DNA of 64,000 bases from assembly GCF_001886695.1 (NCBI RefSeq), contig NZ_CP018097.1:310001-374000 (forward strand), given 5' to 3'. The notes under the pieces were generated by a model. That model saw nothing but the letters and a program-made list of their open reading frames with translations. It was not told the origin of the DNA and did not search any database. This DNA comes from Aurantiacibacter gangjinensis. Its GTDB lineage: Bacteria > Pseudomonadota > Alphaproteobacteria > Sphingomonadales > Sphingomonadaceae. Numbering within the stretch: the stretch's first letter is position 1; every line of letters begins with the position of its first letter. A program made the position numbers and the translations under genes. This document shows positions 23,579 through 32,071 of this stretch, in pieces.

Positions 23579-25735
23579 GTGCTCGATTTTCGCTTTGTCG
23601 TATCCGCTTCAGTTTTCACCATGGCCACAGCCATGGTAAATTCGACGCAAGTTGCGGCGCAGGAAACAGAGGTCTCAGAAGACGCTGAAGCGCTTGGCGA
23701 AGTTATCCTGGTGACGGGTGTGCGCCCAGCCTATCGTGGCGACTTCGAAGCGCTCGAAATTCCGCAAGCTGAGCAAATCATTTCTACTCAGCTTCTGGAG
23801 GACAACAATGCTCTCGACCTCGATAACGCGCTGGACCTTTCCGCATCGGTGGCGAGACAAAACAACTTTGGTGGGTTGTGGAATAGTTTCGCCATTCGCG
23901 GTCTTGTAGGCGACGAAAACCTCCCGAGTGGCTTCCTCGTCAATGGCTTCAACGCGGGGCGCGGTTTTTCCGGACCGCGCGATCTTGCCGGCATTGAGGC
24001 GGTCGAGGTTTTAAAGGGTCCTCGCGCAGCTCTTTATGGGCGCGGCGAACCGGGCGGAACGGTCAACCTTTTGACCAAGAGTCCGCGGTTCGAGACGGCG
24101 GGCGAGATTCTTTTTCAGGCTGGCTCATACGACTTCTATCGTGGAGATGTCGATCTTCAGACCACACTGGGTAGTGCAGTCGGCGTCAGATTCGTAGGAT
24201 TTTACGAGGACGCCGGAAGCTTTCGCGACACGATAGAAACAGAACGTTTTGGACTTTTTCCGTCTGTTGCGATCAACATCAGTGATGCATCCCGCCTCGT
24301 TTACGAACTCGAGTATACACGCCAGGAACTGCCTTTTGACCGCGGTGTCTTGGCGTTGAATGGTGAGCTCGGCGTCCTCCCGATCAGCCGGTTTCTGGGA
24401 GAACCCGCAGACGGCCCGAACATCACCGAATCCTTTGGCCATCAAGTGGAATTCCAACACGATTTTTCAGATAGCTGGAGTGCGCTTTTGGGCTTCAACT
24501 ATCGCGATACCTCGCTGACGGGGTCTGCAACGGAAGCGGAACTTTCCGGCAGCCGACAGCAGTTATTCGTAGACGGCCGCACACTGACGCGGCAACGCCG
24601 ATTCAGAGACTATAGTGGCGAGTATTATGTTTTTCGTGGAGAGCTGACCGGAGAATTCGAGACAGGTGGCGTGCAGCACCGCATAATTATCGGGGCTGAC
24701 ACTGACCGGTTCGAGAACGATCAAGTATTCAGCCGGGTGCGTTCGCGACCGCTATCGAGCGATCCCTCGCTTCAAGAATTGCAGGCTCTCGATATTTTCG
24801 ATCCGCAATACGGACGCTTCCCTTTGCCGGAGCCGACGCCGTTAACGGATCGATTGGAGATCCAAGCTGCGACGGGTGTTTACTTTCAATATCAGGTCAG
24901 CCTTGGCGAACGCTTCGATTTGCGTCTCGGGGGTCGCTATGATGAGTTTTCGGACGAGCAGAACAACCGGGCGACGAACCGTATTTTCGAAACAAACGAC
25001 AACGAATTCAGCCCGCAAGTCGGTGCCGTTTACCGTTTTACGCCAGAGATCGCGATTTACGCGACCTACGGCGAGAACTTCCGTTCCCTATCCGGGGCGA
25101 CGTTTGACGGCGAACCCTTCGATCCGAAAAAGGCGGAGGCCTTCGAAGGCGGCATTAAATTTGAGAGCTCTGACGGACGCCTCTTGGCGACCGCGACGCT
25201 TTTCTCGATCCAGCAGAGCAATATTCTGATTGGCGATCCCGTTAATCAGTTTTTTCTCATCTCTGCGGGTGAAGCGAGTAGCAGGGGAGCGGAATTCGAT
25301 CTGCAAGCGCGTTTGTTCTCCGGCACTGACCTGTGGGTTTCCTATGCGTATGTCGATGCTCAGATCGACGAGGAAATCATCGACGCAAACTTCCTCGTTC
25401 CCATCGTTCCGGGCTCGCGAATTCTCAACGTTCCGGATCATAGCTTGAACGTGCAATTGGCACATACGACGCAGGTGCTGAGGCGAAACGTCAGGTTTGG
25501 CGGCGGCGTTCTTTATGTGAGCGACAGGTTGGGCGAAGTCGGCACAGATTTCGAGCTTCCGGCCTACACGCTCGCGCGGCTATTCGCTGAAGCCGACTTG
25601 ACTGAAAACGTTGCGATCAGGCTCGATGTCGACAACCTTTTTGGTGAGGAATGGTATCCGAACTCCCTTGCCGAACTCCGCGTGCAACCCGGTGCCCCCA
25701 GGACTGTCCGCGTTGGCGCTCGGTTCAGCTTCTAA
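23579..25735 (+). CDS. TonB-dependent receptor (siderophore/metal type)
   Basis: Outer-membrane gated transporter of 718 residues. A signal peptide of about 30 residues ends near VAAQ. A TonB-box-like GEVILVTG follows, then a plug domain (about 45-155: SFAIRGLVGDENLPSGFLVNGF, IEAVEVLKGPRAALYGRGEPGGTVNLLTK). The beta-barrel ends in the typical VRVGARFSF with terminal Phe. Plug motifs are those of the siderophore-receptor subfamily. Start is GTG at 23579 after GGGGG. An ABC transporter of three genes follows 15 bp later, implying an outer-to-inner membrane uptake line. Ligand unknown. Zinc or a metal chelate is a guess from context. Confidence 0.9.
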   Translation: MLDFRFVVSASVFTMATAMVNSTQVAAQETEVSEDAEALGEVILVTGVRPAYRGDFEALEIPQAEQIISTQLLEDNNALDLDNALDLSASVARQNNFGGLWNSFAIRGLVGDENLPSGFLVNGFNAGRGFSGPRDLAGIEAVEVLKGPRAALYGRGEPGGTVNLLTKSPRFETAGEILFQAGSYDFYRGDVDLQTTLGSAVGVRFVGFYEDAGSFRDTIETERFGLFPSVAINISDASRLVYELEYTRQELPFDRGVLALNGELGVLPISRFLGEPADGPNITESFGHQVEFQHDFSDSWSALLGFNYRDTSLTGSATEAELSGSRQQLFVDGRTLTRQRRFRDYSGEYYVFRGELTGEFETGGVQHRIIIGADTDRFENDQVFSRVRSRPLSSDPSLQELQALDIFDPQYGRFPLPEPTPLTDRLEIQAATGVYFQYQVSLGERFDLRLGGRYDEFSDEQNNRATNRIFETNDNEFSPQVGAVYRFTPEIAIYATYGENFRSLSGATFDGEPFDPKKAEAFEGGIKFESSDGRLLATATLFSIQQSNILIGDPVNQFFLISAGEASSRGAEFDLQARLFSGTDLWVSYAYVDAQIDEEIIDANFLVPIVPGSRILNVPDHSLNVQLAHTTQVLRRNVRFGGGVLYVSDRLGEVGTDFELPAYTLARLFAEADLTENVAIRLDVDNLFGEEWYPNSLAELRVQPGAPRTVRVGARFSF

Positions 25736-25750
25736 CGAAAGAACAATCCG

Positions 25751-26470
25751 GTGACCGCACCACTCGAAGCCCGCTCCCTGTCGCTCGTTCGGGACGGCAA
25801 CGCCGTCCTCGACAATGTGTCCTTCTCCGTTGCCCAAGGCGAGATCTTTGCCCTGCTGGGCGGTAACGGCGCAGGCAAATCGAGCACGCTGCTGACCTTC
25901 CTCGGCTTCCTGCAGCCGTCGGCAGGCGAGGTGCTGGTTCGGGGGCGGAGTGTGCATTCGGATATCCCGGCGGCGCGTTCGGCCATTGCCTATTTGCCCG
26001 AGGCAGCATCGCTCTACGGTCATATGAGCGCCTACGAGAACCTCGAGTATTTCCTCGACCTCGCAGGCCGGAGCGCTTCGCGCGGTGATCTGGATGCAGC
26101 CTTCGAGCGGGTCGCGCTGGCCGATGAAGCACGCTCGCGCCGACTGCAATCCTACTCCAAGGGCATGAGGCAAAAGGCCGCCATCGCGCTGGCGCTACTG
26201 CGCGAGACGCCGATCCTGTTGCTGGACGAGCCCACTTCCGGGCTCGACCCGGTCGCCATCGACGAGTTTCACGATTTGGTGAAGAAGCTGGCATCGAGCG
26301 GCCAGACGATCCTGATGGTGACGCATGATGTCTATGGCGCGTGCCAGGTGGCCGACCGAGTAGGGCTCCTTCGGCGGGGCAAGCTTGTCGGCAGTTTCGC
26401 CGCCGAGCCCGGCATGCGGATCGACACCGAGACGGTGCATGCAGCCTTTGCGGAGCGCGAAGCGGCATGA
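25751..26470 (+). CDS. ABC transporter ATP-binding protein (NosF/CcmA-like)
   Basis: Cytoplasmic ATPase of 239 residues powering the two permeases downstream. Walker A GGNGAGKSS (about residues 37-45), Q-loop in AYLPEAASLYG, signature motif YSKGMRQKAAIAL, Walker B ILLLDEPTSGLDP, H-loop His in MVTHD. It groups by motif with ABC-2 type drug/NosF-like ATPases rather than with importers that use binding proteins. Start is GTG 25751, 15 bp after the receptor stop. Its stop overlaps the next start (ATGA). Confidence 0.9.
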   Translation: MTAPLEARSLSLVRDGNAVLDNVSFSVAQGEIFALLGGNGAGKSSTLLTFLGFLQPSAGEVLVRGRSVHSDIPAARSAIAYLPEAASLYGHMSAYENLEYFLDLAGRSASRGDLDAAFERVALADEARSRRLQSYSKGMRQKAAIALALLRETPILLLDEPTSGLDPVAIDEFHDLVKKLASSGQTILMVTHDVYGACQVADRVGLLRRGKLVGSFAAEPGMRIDTETVHAAFAEREAA

Positions 26471-27903
26471 ACTCGCCGATCCGTATTGCGCGCGAGGAAT
26501 GGCGGCTCTGGCTTCGATCGAAGGTTGTCGTCGCCGCCGCGCTTATCATCGCGGTGCTGCTGGCGGCGACCAGCGTCCTCACCATCAATCGCATCGCCGA
26601 CGAGCAGGCGCAGCGTCTGGAGCAACAGGTTGCGGCCGAGCAAACCTTCTTCGCTCAGCCGGACCGTCATCCTCACCGTATGGTCCATTACGGGCACTAT
26701 GCCTTCCGGCCGCCGCCTCCCCTGGCAATATTCGAACCCGGCGTGGATGCAGTAACGGGGCAATCGATCTTCCTCGAAGGTCATCGGCAGAACAGCGCGA
26801 TGTTCGCCGATACGAAGGCAGCCGCCGATCTGGGCGGGTTCGCCGCTCTCACCCCCGCCAGCCTGTATCAGCTCCTGCTTCCGCTCCTGTTGATCGTGCT
26901 GGGGCACGCCATGTTCCTGCGCGAACGGGAAAGTGGAACGCTCGCGGTGCTGTTGGCGCAAGGATCGTCGGGCACCAGGCTCGCGCTCGGCAAGGCGACT
27001 GCCCTCCTTTCCGTGATCGCGATCTTTATGATCCCGCTTATGGTGGTTGCTGCTTATTCGGTTGTCTTGGGCGAGAGTGCCTTGGCTGCAACATCGCTCG
27101 TCGCGGGTTATTTTCTCTATCTTTGTGTGTGGGGAGCCATCATCCTGGCCGCGTCGATCCTTATCCGACAGCGGGCAGTATCACTCGGCGCGCTGGTGTT
27201 CGTCTGGCTGTTCGCCGCGCTGATTGTTCCGCGCTTCGCCATCAACGCCAGCAGCGCGGCCATCGACGCGCCGAGCAAGATTGAGAGCGATCTTGTAATG
27301 CTTGCCGAGCAGCGCAAGCTAGGTGACGGCCACAATGCCGCAGACCCGGCCTTCGAGCAGCTGCAGGCGCAGGTGCTCGAACAATATGACGTCGAGACGA
27401 TTGAGGAACTGCCGATCAACTGGCGCGGCGTGGTGGCGACCTATTCCGAGGCTGAGCTGACCGATCTGCTCAACCGTTTCGCCGAGAACCGGATGTCGCT
27501 CGAAGCAGGCCAGTCGCGACTGTTCGATCTGTTCGGGCTGGCCTCGCCGACAATCGCGATCGCCTCCTCCTCGCGCACACTGGCGGCCACAGACCTTGCC
27601 ACACATCATCGTTTCCTGCGCGAAAGCGAGGATCTGCGCTTCGATTTCGTGCAGGCGCTAAACCAGGCACATGCGACCGACCTCGACTACACGCTCGACA
27701 TGAACCGGAACAACGATGCGGCATCTGCTGAAGCCGCGCGCATCAACGCGGCAAGCTGGCAGGTGCTGGACGAGTTCCGCTTCCAGCCTGACGATGCAGG
27801 GGACCGACTGGCGCGCGCCGCACTGCCGCTCGGCATCCTGCTCTTGTGGCTCGTGATCGCGGGCGGCACGGTGGTCTGGGCAGCGCGAAAGGTGCGGGTC
27901 TGA
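26467..27903 (+). CDS. ABC transporter permease, DUF3526 type (first)
   Basis: Inner-membrane permease of 478 residues. The N-terminal helix WLRSKVVVAAALIIAVLLAAT is followed by a large soluble loop, a central block of four to five helices (about residues 138-265) and a second soluble region to a final helix (about 452-472). LRERESGTLAVLLAQGSSG near 155 is the ABC-2 permease coupling-type motif. This layout matches DUF3526 permeases that occur in pairs next to NosF-like ATPases. Start ATG 26467 overlaps the ATPase stop, and the stop overlaps the second permease start (TGATG). Confidence 0.85.
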   Translation: MNSPIRIAREEWRLWLRSKVVVAAALIIAVLLAATSVLTINRIADEQAQRLEQQVAAEQTFFAQPDRHPHRMVHYGHYAFRPPPPLAIFEPGVDAVTGQSIFLEGHRQNSAMFADTKAAADLGGFAALTPASLYQLLLPLLLIVLGHAMFLRERESGTLAVLLAQGSSGTRLALGKATALLSVIAIFMIPLMVVAAYSVVLGESALAATSLVAGYFLYLCVWGAIILAASILIRQRAVSLGALVFVWLFAALIVPRFAINASSAAIDAPSKIESDLVMLAEQRKLGDGHNAADPAFEQLQAQVLEQYDVETIEELPINWRGVVATYSEAELTDLLNRFAENRMSLEAGQSRLFDLFGLASPTIAIASSSRTLAATDLATHHRFLRESEDLRFDFVQALNQAHATDLDYTLDMNRNNDAASAEAARINAASWQVLDEFRFQPDDAGDRLARAALPLGILLLWLVIAGGTVVWAARKVRV

Positions 27904-29153
27904 TGCTTAGATCTTTCACCCGCGAACTGCGCTTTCTTCGCAGGGACCGAGGCGCCTTATTCTGGCTTGCGTTGGCGTTCCTACTCTCGGTTATCGCCGT
28001 GTCGTTCGGGATTGCCGAAACGCGCGAGCAGCGCGCAACCATCGCAACGCTAATCGAGGAGGACGCGGCCGACCGCGCGAATGCCCTTTCGATTCAGGAA
28101 GACTGGGGCGGCGCGGCCTATTACGCCTTTCATCTGACCTATGAGCCGCCGTCCGATTTCGCCTTCGCCGCCATGGGCCAGCGCGACACAGCGCCATGGA
28201 AGCACCGCATCAAGATGCTGGCGCTCGAAGGGCAGATCCACGAGGCCGATACGCGCAACGCCGATTTCGGCCTGGTCGGACGGTTCGATTTCGCCTTCCT
28301 CGCGGCTGCGGTGGCCCCGCTATTGCTGATCCTGCTTCTTTACGATCTGCGCGCTTCAGAACGCACGGCGCGGCGGCATGACTTGCTTGTCGCCACGGCC
28401 GGATCGCCGCAATCCCTATGGCTGCCCCGTGCGTCACTCAGGGTCTTTTCCCTCGCCGCTCTGCTACTCCTTCCATTGTGGATTGGCGCGACGATCGAGG
28501 GCACATCGCTTGGCGTTACGCTTCAGGCCAGCGCCATCGTGATAGGCGCGCTCCTAGTCTGGTGGTTGATCGTTGAACTGGTGAGCCGGATCGATGGTTC
28601 GCTCTCCGTCTTGCTCACGTCGCTGATCGGCCTGTGGCTGGCGCTCGCCATTATCGTTCCTGCGATATCGAAAGCGGCAATCGAGGCGGCGAACCCTGTG
28701 CCGGATGGCGGCGAAATTCTGTTGCTCCAGCGTGAAACCGTCAACGATGCGTGGGACCTGCCGAAGGAGGACACGATGGACCCTTTCGTAGAACAATATC
28801 CCGAATGGCGCGAAAACTCCGTCATTGAGGAGGGCTTCGAGTGGAAATGGTATTACGCGTTCCAGCAGGTTGGAGACCAGGCGGCCGCGCCGCTGGCCAA
28901 TCGCTACCGACAGGCCAGACTGGAGCGCAACCGGCAAGCGGGACTGGCATCGCTGCTTTCCCCCACATCGTTCGTGGAGCGCAGTTTCAAGAAGATCGCC
29001 CGAACTGATGCTACGGCCATGGTCGCGTATGAAGACCGGATTAGGGACTTCCACGAAAGTCTGCGGCAGTTTCATTATCCGCTGATGTTCCCTGAAGTCG
29101 AATACGACGCCGCCCGACTTGAAGACCTTCCGCAATATGATCCGTCACAGTAG
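27903..29153 (+). CDS. ABC transporter permease, DUF3526 type (second)
   Basis: Inner-membrane permease of 416 residues with the same architecture as its upstream partner but diverged sequence. One N-terminal helix (FWLALAFLLSVIAVSFGIAE) is followed by a periplasmic loop, then helices from about 125 to 265 with LRASERTARRHDLLVATAGSPQ as the coupling-type motif. The C-terminal part is mainly soluble (PEWRENSVIEEGFEWKWYYAFQQVG) and no final helix is seen, unlike its partner. It is the last gene of the receptor-ABC operon. The following DNA holds no convincing gene for 1.17 kb. Confidence 0.85.
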   Translation: MLRSFTRELRFLRRDRGALFWLALAFLLSVIAVSFGIAETREQRATIATLIEEDAADRANALSIQEDWGGAAYYAFHLTYEPPSDFAFAAMGQRDTAPWKHRIKMLALEGQIHEADTRNADFGLVGRFDFAFLAAAVAPLLLILLLYDLRASERTARRHDLLVATAGSPQSLWLPRASLRVFSLAALLLLPLWIGATIEGTSLGVTLQASAIVIGALLVWWLIVELVSRIDGSLSVLLTSLIGLWLALAIIVPAISKAAIEAANPVPDGGEILLLQRETVNDAWDLPKEDTMDPFVEQYPEWRENSVIEEGFEWKWYYAFQQVGDQAAAPLANRYRQARLERNRQAGLASLLSPTSFVERSFKKIARTDATAMVAYEDRIRDFHESLRQFHYPLMFPEVEYDAARLEDLPQYDPSQ

Positions 29154-30326
29154 CGTTGCGGTCATAATCAAACGTCTTTTCGCTCTTCTCACCGTCATCG
29201 TCTCGAGAGGCTTTGCTTATTCTGCGGTTGCACAGCGGCGTGCTGCCTTCACCATCGCTGACATTGCTATCAAGCCTGCAAACCCAAAGCGATTTTGGCT
29301 CACCGTCTGGGCGCTAGCACACAACGTCCCCCCGGCACTTCGCTTCTTCGAAAAAGAACAACCGGCAGGTTGGCGTTCATTGGGGCCTGTTAGCCTCGAC
29401 CCCGACCGCAGACCGTTATGTGTGGGAAGGCGACTTGATCGCGAAGAACGCCGACCTCCGCGGAGGCGAATTCAAGCGCATCTATGCGTCGGTCGACTCA
29501 TCCGCGCTCTATGACTTGTGCGGGTCACCGGAAAGGGCCGGAGATAGAATTTTGGCGATCGGCAATCCGGTTGTTGCGCCTTGCTACCACGATGCGTCAG
29601 CTGCCGTCGTAACAAGGGTTGCACCACCCAAACCACCGATTGAACCGGACCGGTCGCTTTTTCTTCAACATCTGCAGAAAGTGCCCAACTTTGATCGTTT
29701 TGCCGTCCTGAAGGTCAGTGCTCCTATTCGTAAGGAAAAGTTGGTGCCCAATAAAGGACAAAACGGGCACTTAAATCGTTGGCGAATTTTTGCCGATTTG
29801 CCGTGACCCGTCAGCTATGCGCCCTAATTTCGGTCGTTCGAGTGTGTGTGATATTCACTTAGAAGCTGCCGTTTAAATTGCCTTGGAAGGCTGCGACCTC
29901 TTTTCGTCGCCCTCATTCAAGTCAGGCCTCCTCTCTAACTCCTGCTTGAGTCTTAAAATCAGATTATTGCCCTAGCCAGCGTGGTCATCAAAGCGGCATA
30001 GGCGCTCGAGGATATATCGCATGACCCAACGAACTGTGGCGAACCGACCTTAATTATTTTGAGGGCATCGGAAGGGCACATGTGGACCTGTCCAACGTGC
30101 TCGACAATTACTCGCGCTACCGCAATCGCGTGACTCCCGGCGATGCTTACTTCCGTAGGGCCCTGCTATCACCAAGTGACTGAGGCTTCACTAGCTGGCT
30201 TTGCTAAATTTGAGCTTTCCGCTGAAACCCGGACCTTGGGCGAGATCCGCGCTTCCATGTACTAACCCTCGGAACGTAATCGAGAATCCTGATAACTCAG
30301 AGCCTGCATTCCTCGGCGCAGTGTCG
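29154..30326. other. About 1.2 kb without an intact gene, probably decayed DNA
   Basis: No frame here has a convincing start, ribosome-binding site and domain. Two stretches read like former coding sequence: the frame around 29395-29640 (GGEFKRIYASVDSSALYDL) and the stop-bounded frame 30025-30183. Local AT content is higher than in flanking core genes by eye. I found no transposase, terminal repeats or copy of the tRNA-Val 3' end. It probably marks the scarred right edge of the accessory region. Confidence 0.5.
30025..30183 (+). pseudogene. Possible 3' fragment of a lost gene
   Basis: A 52-codon frame bounded by a stop on its left, without a start codon, reads DLNYFEGIGRAHVDLSNV and continues to a TGA at 30181. 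The peptide has the composition and periodicity of a real C-terminus, but I do not recognise its family. Read as a remnant, not as an expressed gene. Confidence 0.3.
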
Positions 30327-31898
30327 CTAGAAGACCAGCGGTGCCAGCAGGTAAGACAGCGCGATGATCGCCACGCTCGCCAGCAGATTGAGGCGGAAGC
30401 CGGCCCTCGCCATCTGCTCCAGCGAAATCTTGCCGCTGGCATAGATCACCGCATTCGGCCCCGTCGCCATGGGCAGCATGAAGGCGCAGCTTGCCGCAAG
30501 CGCAACCGGCGCGGCGAGCAGCGCGACATCGATGTCGCTCGCTTCGCCCACGGCGATCAGCACCGGCATGGTCGCTGCCGCCGTAGCGACGTTGGAGGTG
30601 ATTTCTGTCAGAAAGATGATGAGCAAGGTGACCAGCGCGATCAGCAGGATGACTGGCAAGGTACCGATGATGGCAAGCTCGCCGCCCAGCCATGCGCTCA
30701 TTCCGGAATACCGCATCGCTCCGGCCAGCGCCATGCCGCCGCCGAACAGCAGCACCACGCCCCAGGGGATGGATTCGGCCGTCTTCCAGTCGAGCAGCCT
30801 TGCAGCCCGATCGGACCGGTCTCCTGCCGGGATAAGGAAGCACAGCACCACGCCGATAATGGCCGCCACGCTGTCGGACAGACCGGACAGTGGCTGGACG
30901 CCGCCGATCTCGAGTTCGCGCAGCGGAATGCCGAATATCCAGAGCGAGGCGATGAATGCGAACATGCCGATGACGCGCTTTTCCGCCACGCTCATCGGGC
31001 CGAGCGCCGCGACCTTCCGGTCGATCATTCCCGCGACCTTGTCCGCCGTATCCTGCGACACATCGGACTTTGCGCCCTCGAAGCGCGATAGCAGCCACCA
31101 TGCCAATGGGACGAGAACGAGGACGGCCGGAACGCCCAGCGCCATCCAGGTGACGAAGCCGATCTCCTCGCCCGTGCTCCGCTCGACCGCGTCCTTCACC
31201 AGGAGGTTGGTCGGCGTGCCGATATAGGTGCCGAGCCCGCCTATCGAACATGCCCACGCAATGCCGAGCAGCAGGAGGATCGTGAAGCGACCGGCATTCT
31301 CTTCATCGTCGTCGGCAAGGGTCACCGCGATGGACAGCGCGATGGGCACAAGCATGATGGCCGTGGCGGTGTTGGAAATCCACATGGACAGCAAAGCGGC
31401 GGTCGCCATGAAGCCGGCCAGAAGCGCTTTCCGCCTGCCGCCGAAATGCGACAGCGTGCCAAGCGCGATCCGTTCGTGCAGACCCCATCGCTCGATTGCC
31501 TTGGCGATGATGAAACCGCCAAGCAGAAGCACAACGATCGGATGCAGGTAAGCGCCCGCCACATCGGCGAGCGGGGCCACCTGTCCAATGGGCAGTACAA
31601 CCATGGGAAGCAGCGCAGTGACCGCAATGGGAATGGCTTCGCTCACCCACCATATCGCCATCAGAACCAGCAGCGAGAAAACAGTCCATGCCTGCAAGGG
31701 CGAGCCCGGCAAGTCGCCCGCCGCCGAGTCCGCATACATCGCTTCGAGACCTGCCGGCACACCGATCAGATGGATCAGCAGGAAGGCGACCGGCCCGGCA
31801 ATCAACCCGATCACGCGCCGTTTGGAAAGCCCGTCGCCGTCCTTCTGCAACGCTGTCACAGGTGTCATTCCGCGGTGTCCTGTGCCATCCGGTTTCAT
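30327..31898 (-). CDS. SLC13/DASS-family sodium-coupled carboxylate transporter
   Basis: Inner-membrane symporter of 523 residues with about 12 helices, expected to import di- or tricarboxylates or related sugar acids with sodium. The paired DASS signatures are visible: MWISNTATAIMLVPIAL (first SNT motif) and LTEITSNVATAAATMPV (second, SNV rather than SNT). The re-entrant region GTYIGTPTNLLV and the ending ATGPNAVIYASG are also family features. The start ATG 31896-31898 is a choice. A later ATG at 31868 would remove ten residues. It is downstream of the large TonB receptor on the same strand, suggesting that receptor and transporter move the same solute. Confidence 0.85.
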   Translation of the reverse strand: MKPDGTGHRGMTPVTALQKDGDGLSKRRVIGLIAGPVAFLLIHLIGVPAGLEAMYADSAAGDLPGSPLQAWTVFSLLVLMAIWWVSEAIPIAVTALLPMVVLPIGQVAPLADVAGAYLHPIVVLLLGGFIIAKAIERWGLHERIALGTLSHFGGRRKALLAGFMATAALLSMWISNTATAIMLVPIALSIAVTLADDDEENAGRFTILLLLGIAWACSIGGLGTYIGTPTNLLVKDAVERSTGEEIGFVTWMALGVPAVLVLVPLAWWLLSRFEGAKSDVSQDTADKVAGMIDRKVAALGPMSVAEKRVIGMFAFIASLWIFGIPLRELEIGGVQPLSGLSDSVAAIIGVVLCFLIPAGDRSDRAARLLDWKTAESIPWGVVLLFGGGMALAGAMRYSGMSAWLGGELAIIGTLPVILLIALVTLLIIFLTEITSNVATAAATMPVLIAVGEASDIDVALLAAPVALAASCAFMLPMATGPNAVIYASGKISLEQMARAGFRLNLLASVAIIALSYLLAPLVF

Positions 31899-32071
31899 TC
31901 GCCTAGCCTTTTTCCCTCGCGAGCGCGGCACTGCCGCTTGGCCGAACACGCTGCGCTCCCGCATCCTCGACGTTTCGTATCCACAGCGGCAAACAACAAA
32001 AGCTCGCCGCGCGCAAAGCGATGATTGGCGACACCCGAGGGGCGCCGCCAATCATTCGATCATACTGGTCT

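Noticed and set aside
29420-29806. GTG-started open frame of 128 codons in the decayed stretch
   Set aside because: There is no ribosome-binding site or domain, and the last third is of mixed composition. It may be a remnant but cannot be supported as a gene.
21371-30326. Search for a second copy of the tRNA-Val 3' end as an attachment site
   Set aside because: No convincing repeat of the GCAAGTTCAATCC...GCGCCCACCA end was found by eye up to 30.3 kb, so no attR is claimed.
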